Source: CAZJDV01 sp964544865
Lineage (GTDB): Bacteria; Chloroflexota; Dehalococcoidia; Lucifugimonadales; CAJWER01
Length of the DNA: 10,516 bases
NCBI GenBank assembly: GCA_964544865.1
Contig: CAZJDV010000085.1
Span: 1 to 10,516 of the forward strand
Direction: 5' to 3'
How positions within the stretch are numbered: the first letter of the stretch is position 1; each line of letters starts with the position of its first letter. Shown here piece by piece: positions 6,010 to 10,516 of the stretch. A program made the translations under genes and the position numbers. The notes beneath the pieces were generated by a model. It was not told the origin of the DNA and did not search any database. It saw only the letters and a program-made list of their open reading frames with translations.

Positions 6010-6084
6010 TCAGCTATTCCACCTCCCGTGAGAGCGGCGAGCGAGGCCGGTCCGAATCACAATGTCCGACATGCACTGTTTCAT
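6010..6084 (-). CDS. Possible 24-residue leader peptide
   Basis: ATG at 6084 is preceded by AGGAGG at seven bases, one of the best ribosome-binding sites in the window, and opens a 24-codon frame beginning MKQCMSDIVIRTGLARR, basic at its end, with TGA at 6010-6012. It lies wholly inside the folded transcript, where part of the ribosome-binding site is paired in the long arm and the stop is in the second hairpin. Translation would therefore alter the fold, as in leader-peptide attenuation. No run of one regulatory codon is present. It could also be chance, since 75 bases carry little coding evidence. Confidence 0.3.
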   Translation of the reverse strand: MKQCMSDIVIRTGLARRSHGRWNS

Positions 6085-6145
6085 GAACCTGCCTCCTCTC
6101 TCGCCGCGCGGGCGCTATTCCTACTCTGTGCGACTGGTACCTGTG

Positions 6146-6173
6146 ATTATACAGCATTTCCATGACGTTTCAA
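6146..6173 (-). promoter_or_regulatory. Strong sigma-70-type promoter
   Basis: On the minus strand TTGAAA (6173-6168, 5/6) and TATAAT (6151-6146, 6/6) are 16 bases apart. It is the best promoter match I found in the window, begins ten bases after the enolase-superfamily gene stop, and points toward the folded RNA and rsgA. Confidence 0.75.
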
Positions 6174-6182
6174 GCGGCCCTC

Positions 6183-7280
6183 TCACACGGCCCATTTCTC
6201 CACGGCGTACGGGTCAAGCTCCAGACCCAGGCCGGGCTTGTCGGGAAAAGGTGACCACATCCCGTCTTTCGGCTCCGGGATCTGGGTGTACCACAGGTTG
6301 TCGCATTCGAGCAAGGACCCCAGGTACTCGACCGCCTTCAGATTGGGGGTGGCGCAGGCCAGGTGCAGGTGCACGAGCTGAACGGCGTGAGGCGCCACCA
6401 GCAGGTTGAATGCGTGCGCCAGGTGCGCCACCTTCATCCACTCGGTGACGCCCCCGACCCGGCCCACGTCCGGCTGGGCGATATCCACCGCACCGCCGGC
6501 GATCAGCTCCCTGAACTTGTATTTGCCGGACTCCAACTCGCCCGCGGCAATGGGTATGTCGATGGCGCGCCTGATCTCCGCCATGCCCTGGACGTCATCC
6601 ACGAGCACCGGCTCCTCGAACCAGCCCACCTGGAACTGCTCGAACTCCCTGGCCATGTAGATGGCCTGCTTGGGGTAGTAGCCGTAGTTGCCGTCGATGT
6701 ACAGCGCCACGTCGTCGCCCACGGCCCTTCGTACCGCCGCCACGCGCTCGATGTCCTCACGCTCAGAGTTGCCGAAGTCCTTGGCGACTTTCATCTTCAC
6801 CCGCTTGATGCCCTGCTCGACGTAGCCAGTCATCTCGCCGGCAAGCTGCTCTTCGGACAAATTGGTCCAGCCGCCGCTGCCGTAGATGGGCACAGCGTCG
6901 GCGTACGCCCCTAGAAGCTTGTATAGCGGGAGTCCCAGCGCCTTGGCCTTCAGGTCCCAGAGGCCCGTGTCCACCGCGGATAGGGCCTGGAAGGCGATCC
7001 CCTTGCTTCCAATCGTGCGGACCCGCCAGAACATGTCGCTCCACAGCCGCTCGATGTCGAAGGGGTCCCGGTCGAGCAGAAGCTCCTTGAGCACCCCTTC
7101 GACTATGTCCCGGACTCCAGGCGATCCCTGGCCGACCCCAAGCCCCTCGACGCCCTCGTCGGTTTTGATATGGACGAAGAGCTGGCCGCGCCCCGCCGAG
7201 GGTCGCAGCGTCGTGGCATCCTGCACCGGTGTGGCCCGCGGGTAGAAAAGGACCGACGTGGTGATTTCGACAATCTTCAT
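6183..7280 (-). CDS. Mandelate racemase/muconate lactonizing enzyme family protein (enolase superfamily; probable sugar-acid dehydratase or racemase)
   Basis: Enolase-superfamily enzyme of 365 residues; these remove the alpha proton of a carboxylate bound to Mg2+. The N-terminal capping domain (about 1-125) includes KTDEGVEGLG and FQALSAVDTGLWDLKAKALG. The barrel has the mandelate racemase set at almost the same numbering as the type enzyme: K162-x-K164 (RVKMKV), metal ligands D196 (YIDGN), E222 (WFEEP) and E248 (AGELE), the D271/H298 pair (QPDVGRVGG, APH), and E318. With both a lysine and a histidine base it fits racemases and acid-sugar dehydratases, but the substrate cannot be read. The start is ATG at 7280 with AGGAG six bases upstream; an in-frame extension to 7394 crosses the promoter and is rejected. 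It diverges from a dehydrogenase gene, suggesting a catabolic pair acting on a sugar acid or polyol. Confidence 0.92.
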   Translation of the reverse strand: MKIVEITTSVLFYPRATPVQDATTLRPSAGRGQLFVHIKTDEGVEGLGVGQGSPGVRDIVEGVLKELLLDRDPFDIERLWSDMFWRVRTIGSKGIAFQALSAVDTGLWDLKAKALGLPLYKLLGAYADAVPIYGSGGWTNLSEEQLAGEMTGYVEQGIKRVKMKVAKDFGNSEREDIERVAAVRRAVGDDVALYIDGNYGYYPKQAIYMAREFEQFQVGWFEEPVLVDDVQGMAEIRRAIDIPIAAGELESGKYKFRELIAGGAVDIAQPDVGRVGGVTEWMKVAHLAHAFNLLVAPHAVQLVHLHLACATPNLKAVEYLGSLLECDNLWYTQIPEPKDGMWSPFPDKPGLGLELDPYAVEKWAV

Positions 7281-7311
7281 GGCCGTCTCCTGCCTGCTCT
7301 GGCACAGGCCC

Positions 7312-7323
7312 GTCGAGCTCGAC
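7312..7323. promoter_or_regulatory. 12-bp perfect palindrome in the enolase-family gene leader
   Basis: GTCGAGCTCGAC is perfectly symmetric and lies between the predicted start of transcription (near 7353) and the ATG at 7280, where a repressor could block elongation. Short GC-rich palindromes also occur by chance. Confidence 0.3.
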
Positions 7324-7359
7324 TCGCGACGATGGACGCATGCTCCAGTCGCGACACCC

Positions 7360-7388
7360 AGTGTAGTTGGGGGCACGTTCGCAGTCAA
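7360..7388 (-). promoter_or_regulatory. Promoter of the enolase-superfamily gene
   Basis: TTGACT (7388-7383, 5/6) and TACACT (7365-7360, 4/6) on the minus strand are 17 bases apart. Its upstream edge is only about 18 bases from that of the dehydrogenase promoter, so the two are back to back and could share a regulator. Confidence 0.55.
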
Positions 7389-7406
7389 CGCCATCGAGCG
7401 CGATGC

Positions 7407-7436
7407 TTGACACCTGCCGGGCGCCGAGGGCAGAAT
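7407..7436 (+). promoter_or_regulatory. Promoter of the dehydrogenase gene
   Basis: An exact TTGACA (7407-7412) is followed after 18 bases by CAGAAT (7431-7436, 4/6). Transcription would begin near 7443, leaving a leader of about 68 bases that contains the palindrome at 7463-7478. Confidence 0.5.
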
Positions 7437-7462
7437 TCTGCAGGCGGCCCGTGATTTTCAGT

Positions 7463-7478
7463 CCGAGAACATTCTCGG
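7463..7478. promoter_or_regulatory. Palindrome CCGAGAA-CA-TTCTCGG, candidate operator
   Basis: Seven-base arms are perfectly inverted around CA, between the predicted dehydrogenase transcription start and its ATG at 7511. Size and symmetry suit a dimeric repressor such as LacI, GntR or IclR types, though no regulator gene of that kind is in the window. Confidence 0.45.
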
Positions 7479-7510
7479 CGATAGGGCGACTCCAAAAGGG
7501 AGGACACGCG

Positions 7511-8488
7511 ATGGGGATGATGTCGGCGGCGGTGGCGACGGCTCTGGGGCGGGTCCGGTGCGTGGAGGTCCCGGCGCCGGAGCCTAAGCAGGGCGGTGTG
7601 TTGGTGCGCACCCGGCTCGCGTCCATTTGCGGCAGCGACCTCCACGTGGCGTATATGGGGTGGAACGTCGAAGCGTTCCCGCTGCCGCCGGGCTACCCGG
7701 GCCACGAAGGTGTCGGAGAGGTCGTGGACGGCGGAGAGTCCGAGTTCCTTCCAGGCGAGCTGGTGCTAACGGCGCCGCACGTCGAGCTGGCCGGGACCTT
7801 CGCCGAGTACCAGCTCATCGGGCCGGAGAGTCTGCTGCGGCTGCCGGAGGGCGTCCCGATCTCCCAATCGCTGATGGCGCAGCAGCTCGGCACGGTAATA
7901 TTCGGCTGCAAGAGTTTGCCGTCCGTGCGCGGCAAGACGGTGGTCGTGATAGGGCAGGGCTCCGCGGGACTGTTCCACGACTTCGTGCTTCGTCGTCAGG
8001 GTGCGGGCAGGATCATCGCCATCGAGCCCGTCGCGGAGCGGCTGGCCGCGGGTTGCCGGCTGGGTGTGGACGAGGCGATCGGCGTCACCGGCCCCGCGAC
8101 CGTCCAGGCCGTGATGGACCTGACCGAGGGCCAGGGGGCCGACTTGGTGGTCGAGGCCGTGGGCAGCGTCGAGACACTGAACCAGGCGCTGAAGCTGGCG
8201 CGGCCCCTGGGGCGCGTCGCGGTCTTCGGGCTGCCGCCGACCATGGAGATGGTGCCGTTCGATTGGGACACGTTCTTTCGCAGACGGCTGACCATGCATA
8301 CGGCGCGTGGCGCGCAGGAAGAGCCAAGTCTATCCAGTTTTCAGATGGCGCTGGACCTCATCGCAAGAGACGAGATCGACGTGTCGCCCTTGCTGACTCA
8401 CCAATTCCCGCTCTCCCGGGTCCAGGAGGCGTTCGACCTCGCCCACTCGCGAGAGGACGGTGCGCTGAAGGTGTCCCTTACGCTCTAG
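7511..8488 (+). CDS. Zinc-type medium-chain alcohol/polyol dehydrogenase lacking the structural zinc lobe
   Basis: MDR-superfamily NAD(P)-dependent dehydrogenase of 325 residues. The catalytic zinc region has C40 (SICGSDLH) and H65-E66 (GYPGHEGVGEV). The Rossmann domain starts at about 141 (KTVVVIGQGSAG, with G148, G150, G153), and E172 (IAIEP) at the end of the second strand suggests NAD. The lobe with four cysteines normally found after 'GD.V' is missing: GELVLTAPHVELAGTFAEYQ goes straight on. Where many relatives have 'EPL', with a third zinc ligand, this one has MAQQLG (122-127). It is thus shorter than the usual 340-360 residues and its metal use is uncertain. The start is ATG at 7511 with GGAGG seven bases upstream; the longer frame to 7367 crosses the promoter. 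It diverges from an enolase-superfamily gene and probably oxidises a hydroxyl of the same class of substrate. Confidence 0.9.
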   Translation: MGMMSAAVATALGRVRCVEVPAPEPKQGGVLVRTRLASICGSDLHVAYMGWNVEAFPLPPGYPGHEGVGEVVDGGESEFLPGELVLTAPHVELAGTFAEYQLIGPESLLRLPEGVPISQSLMAQQLGTVIFGCKSLPSVRGKTVVVIGQGSAGLFHDFVLRRQGAGRIIAIEPVAERLAAGCRLGVDEAIGVTGPATVQAVMDLTEGQGADLVVEAVGSVETLNQALKLARPLGRVAVFGLPPTMEMVPFDWDTFFRRRLTMHTARGAQEEPSLSSFQMALDLIARDEIDVSPLLTHQFPLSRVQEAFDLAHSREDGALKVSLTL

Positions 8489-8581
8489 ACGACGCCTGAC
8501 GGCATGTTTGGCGATGAATCCGCATCAGGCACGGGGCCTTACGACGCCGCTTCAACGGTCTGGCATCAATACGCCGCTGAG

Positions 8582-9019
8582 TCAACTCTCCAGCACGGCT
8601 CTGACACGCCGGGCCAACTCCCCCGGCGTGAATGGCTTCCGGAGAAAAATAGAGGCGCGGTCATCGATCCGGCAGCGGCCGATGACCTCCTCGGAGTACC
8701 CGGACGTGAAGAGGACCTTTATGCCGGGCATCGCGGCCTCCATCCTGCTGGCCAGGACCCAGCCACTCATCATGGGCATAACGATGTCGGTGAACAGCAG
8801 GTCAACGCCCCTGTTCCCATGCTCTTGGACCAGTGCCAGCGCCTCCAGGCCATCGATGGCTTCGATCACCGAATACCCTTGGCCGCGCAGGCCTCGGGCA
8901 GCGACCTCCCGGACCATCTGCTCGTCCTCCACCAGCAAGATCGTCTCATTGCCGCGTGGAAGGGCGGTCTCATCGACAGGGATCTGACTCGTAGCGAACA
9001 ATTCTTGGCCTTGCCGCAT
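8582..9019 (-). CDS. Receiver-domain protein resembling the C-terminal receiver of hybrid histidine kinases
   Basis: 145 residues, with one complete receiver at about 26-145 and no output domain. All phosphorylation residues are present: E31-D32 (LLVEDE), acceptor D78 (LLFTDIVMPMMSG), T105 (LFTSGYSE) and K128 (FLRKPF). The preceding linker LPRGNETILLVEDE is the junction typical of PAS/HATPase hybrid kinases, which end in exactly this kind of receiver. ATG at 9019 has GAGG five bases upstream, so it can be expressed alone, but no kinase domains were found in any frame upstream. It is either a free CheY-like protein or the surviving tail of a decayed hybrid kinase. It converges with the dehydrogenase gene, with 93 bp between stops. 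Confidence 0.82.
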   Translation of the reverse strand: MRQGQELFATSQIPVDETALPRGNETILLVEDEQMVREVAARGLRGQGYSVIEAIDGLEALALVQEHGNRGVDLLFTDIVMPMMSGWVLASRMEAAMPGIKVLFTSGYSEEVIGRCRIDDRASIFLRKPFTPGELARRVRAVLES

Positions 9020-9608
9020 TCAGACCTCGACCGTCGCGACGATCCGGGACCGGAAATGTACGATCATGTGCCGCCGTCCTGCTCCGCGTATCTGGGATCC
9101 ATGACGGTTCGAGACCCGTGCCTTCGTCGCAACCCCGGTGTCAGGAAAGGGCGTTCCCTCCCGTCTGCCGGACCAGGCGTCCAGAAATTTTAGGGCGTCC
9201 TCCACCGGCGATGTCTGCGACACCGCCGCCAGCTTTGGATTCAACGAATTGCGGGCGCTCGAAACCTCCACTCCAGCAGCAAGACTAACGCCCGGTTGCT
9301 CGAGGGCATCCGGGCGAGCCGGTCCCCCGCCGGTATATGCTCGTACTGCAAGTCGGAAATGCCGCGCGGCGGTTGCCGCCAATTCAACTACTACTGCTGC
9401 TGCGCGCCCCAAGCGAAAGGTCTCGCTCCAATGAAATCGGGCGTCTTGGCTCTCAAGGTTGCCGGGATGCGAGTTTCTCCCAGCGCCTGCGACGGCAGAG
9501 GAGAGATTGAGGGGGATGCCGCTTCGGGGAGAGCGGCCCGCCGTGGCGCGCCAGCGGGCTCTCGCGCCCGGCAAGCTTATCGCCGAGCTCGCACCGGGTG
9601 GTGTGTTA
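9020..9608. other. 590-bp stretch without a convincing gene
   Basis: Open frames exist on both strands, but none has a recognisable domain, good start site and steady codon bias. On the minus strand a 48-codon frame from TTG 9387 to TGA 9241 (including GISDLQYEHIPAGDRLARM) has about 77% G/C at third positions, and a longer minus frame is open across the whole stretch with low-complexity content. A TAC/TGC triplet run lies at 9386-9400. The area may hold remnants of the kinase part of the 8582-9019 protein, but I could not find an H-box or ATP-binding motif. Confidence 0.4.
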
Positions 9609-9977
9609 TCAGGGCGGGTATACAAGGACTTCGCCAGATCGGAGAGTCTGGATCGAAAGCAGCAGGTCGTCCAAACCGTCACCCCTGCCCACAATCTCCC
9701 CATCTGGTTCCGGGTCCAGATAGGCTACCAGCTCGGCCTGGGCGGTAGTGGTGAGTACAACGATGGACGCCTGGGGACAGGCCTGAACGATTTCGCCCGC
9801 GTCGACGGCTTCGGACATGCCCGGCAGGTCGATGTCCATCACGACCAGGTCAGGGGGCACCATCTCCATCCTCTCGGCCGCCTCTCCAACTACTTCGAAG
9901 CCCCGCGTCTTGGCCAGCAACAGGGCGACGCCGAGTCTCACGCGAGCGTCGGCGCCTGCTATGAACGCCCGGGGCAC
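9609..9977 (-). CDS. Receiver-only NarL-type protein with degenerate phosphorylation site
   Basis: About 122 residues from a GTG at 9977. FEVVGEAAERM (27-37), PDLVVMDIDLPGMSEAVDAG (42-61, acceptor-like D48) and ASIVVLTTTAQAELV (70-84) mark a NarL-family receiver. The acidic pair after the first strand is lost (AFIAGADARV instead of ..ADDH..), and where 'LLKDA' is expected it reads EIVGRGDG. It stops at LRSGEVLVYPP, just where the linker to a LuxR helix-turn-helix normally begins, and no helix-turn-helix follows in any frame. The start is uncertain: the ribosome-binding site is poor and the frame stays open to 10229. It follows a complete LuxR-type helix-turn-helix gene on the same strand, so it may be a truncated duplicate or a pseudo-receiver that modulates that regulator. 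Confidence 0.6.
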   Translation of the reverse strand: MPRAFIAGADARVRLGVALLLAKTRGFEVVGEAAERMEMVPPDLVVMDIDLPGMSEAVDAGEIVQACPQASIVVLTTTAQAELVAYLDPEPDGEIVGRGDGLDDLLLSIQTLRSGEVLVYPP

Positions 9978-10089
9978 GCTGTACTCGGTCGTGGGACCGG
10001 CGTCTTGCTGCGCCCGAGCAGGGTATCCCCCTGATCGAGCATGGTCGGGACAGGGTGAAGCCGGCTCAAATTCATCAAGCAGCTCAGCC

Positions 10090-10516
10090 TCAACTTTCCA
10101 GGACGCGGCATAGCCGCCCGTCCGATGCACCAACGGGATGCGGCCGGTCCTGGGATCGATTCGTCTTGGACCTCCGGGGCTGGACCGGGCAGCGCCGCAG
10201 CTCAGGACGGTGCATCGCCCCCATGACACTGGCCACGGCTTGCGTGCGGCTCTTGGCCCTGAGCTTCAGTAGTAGTCGCCGAACGTGCACGTCCACCGTC
10301 TTCATGGAGATGCCCAGAGCCGTGCTGATCTCGCGATTGGTCAGGCCCTCGCTGATGCGATCGAGTACCTCGGTCTCTCCCCTGGTAAGACTCGCTTTCG
10401 CCTTCATTCGACCCGCAGAGCCGTCATCCTGTTTGAACGCCGCGAGGACCTTGTCGGCCACGCTGCTAGGAAAGACCAGATTCCCTTCACCCAGATCGAG
10501 GATCGCCCTTCTCAGA
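10090..10516 (-). CDS. NarL/FixJ-type response regulator, C-terminal part with LuxR helix-turn-helix (partial)
   Basis: The gene enters from the right edge; 141 residues are visible. The first codons read LRRAILDLGEGNLVFPSS, the usual linker that follows a receiver ('..AI..V..G...L..S.A..'), so the receiver lies beyond the window. The output domain is LTRGETEVLDRISEGLTNRE, then ISTALGISMKTVDVHVRRLL and LKLRAKSRTQAVASVM, a clear LuxR/GerE helix-turn-helix that binds DNA as a dimer. After the usual end it runs another 40 or so basic, low-complexity residues (RRCPVQPRRSKTNRSQDR) to a stop at 10090. That tail is unusual for the family and may reflect loss of the original stop. The GTG at 10461 is inside the linker and is not the true start. 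Confidence 0.82.
   Translation of the reverse strand, partial: LRRAILDLGEGNLVFPSSVADKVLAAFKQDDGSAGRMKAKASLTRGETEVLDRISEGLTNREISTALGISMKTVDVHVRRLLLKLRAKSRTQAVASVMGAMHRPELRRCPVQPRRSKTNRSQDRPHPVGASDGRLCRVLES

Larger units (their letters stand above)
5928..6139 (-). ncRNA. Candidate structured RNA or attenuator leader upstream of rsgA, family unknown
   Basis: A transcript from the promoter at 6146-6173 to the terminator at 5928-5972 would be about 210 bases. It can form a long arm: 6107-6100 with 6041-6034 (eight pairs, GCGGCGAG/CTCGCCGC), one A-G mismatch, 6098-6095 with 6046-6043 (GAGG/CCTC), an internal loop, then 6089-6085 with 6053-6049. A second hairpin pairs 6024-6020 with 5990-5986 and 6014-6010 with 6001-5997. 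GGAATAGC occurs twice (complement of 6114-6121 and 6013-6020). I recognise no tmRNA, RNase P, SRP or known riboswitch signature. It may be a free small RNA, or a leader whose terminator controls rsgA; TTCATG at the small ORF start could pair with CATGAG of the terminator arm as an antiterminator. Confidence 0.5.

Noticed and set aside
7281..7394. In-frame N-terminal extension of the enolase-superfamily gene
   Set aside because: It would translate the promoter region; ATG 7280 has a strong ribosome-binding site and the family N-terminus MKIVEI.
7367..7510. In-frame N-terminal extension of the dehydrogenase
   Set aside because: It covers the TTGACA promoter and palindrome; ATG 7511 has GGAGG at ideal distance.
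8495..8540. GCCTGA / TCAGGC inverted repeat after the dehydrogenase
   Set aside because: The long loop and lack of a T run make it unconvincing as a convergent terminator.
9020..9703. 227-codon minus-strand frame between the two receiver genes
   Set aside because: It overlaps the end of the 9609-9977 receiver, has no domain and biased composition; kept only as a possible remnant.
9296..9748. Plus-strand frame with clustered cysteines (CSYCKSEM, YYCCCAP) resembling a zinc ribbon
   Set aside because: Cysteine spacing fits no known finger, part comes from a TAC/TGC triplet run, and it runs antisense into a receiver gene.
1..10516. tRNA, rRNA, CRISPR arrays, insertion sequences and phage genes
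   Set aside because: I looked for cloverleaf signatures, spaced direct repeats, transposase motifs and integrase or structural genes and saw none.

Overview
The window is about 60-65% GC by eye, densely coded, and carries genes on both strands. It looks like an environmental bacterium, and my best guess is Chloroflexota (Dehalococcoidia / SAR202-like). That guess rests on the style of the response regulators, a mandelate-racemase-type enolase-superfamily gene (a group known to be expanded in SAR202), and a palindromic repeat built on TTCGTCCTGAGCCTGTCG. No rRNA or marker gene is present to settle it.

Layout. (1) 1-2800, minus strand: a run of genes reading leftward, made of a tandem-rhodanese sulfurtransferase with a good promoter, a frameshifted GNAT acetyltransferase, an OmpR-type regulator with a degenerate receiver, a hairpin-rich spacer, and the first 168 codons of a class IV (branched-chain type) aminotransferase cut by the window edge. 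(2) 2800-4600, plus strand: an arsenic cassette. A palindromic repeat is followed by a long palindromic operator, arsR, a small unknown gene and an arsM-like methyltransferase. The methyltransferase is broken by one missing G in a G run, and the small gene also looks frameshifted. (3) 4636-6180, minus strand: rsgA (ribosome-assembly GTPase, TTG start), preceded by a leader with a near-consensus promoter, a strongly folded RNA containing a 24-codon ORF, and an intrinsic terminator. This is either a small RNA gene or an attenuator for rsgA. (4) 6183-8488: a divergent pair, an enolase-superfamily dehydratase/racemase (minus) and a zinc-type dehydrogenase without the structural zinc lobe (plus), with back-to-back promoters and a palindrome; probably a sugar-acid or polyol catabolic pair. 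(5) 8582-10516, minus strand: signalling genes. These are a partial NarL/LuxR-type regulator at the edge, a receiver-only protein with lost acidic residues, about 590 bp without a convincing gene, and a complete receiver-domain protein resembling the C-terminal receiver of hybrid kinases.

Two clear reading-frame breaks (GNAT, arsM) and one probable one (the small gene) lie within about 2.4 kb. Real gene decay and consensus errors in a draft assembly cannot be told apart from the sequence alone. The most novel-looking element is the promoter-folded RNA-terminator unit at 5928-6173 in front of rsgA.
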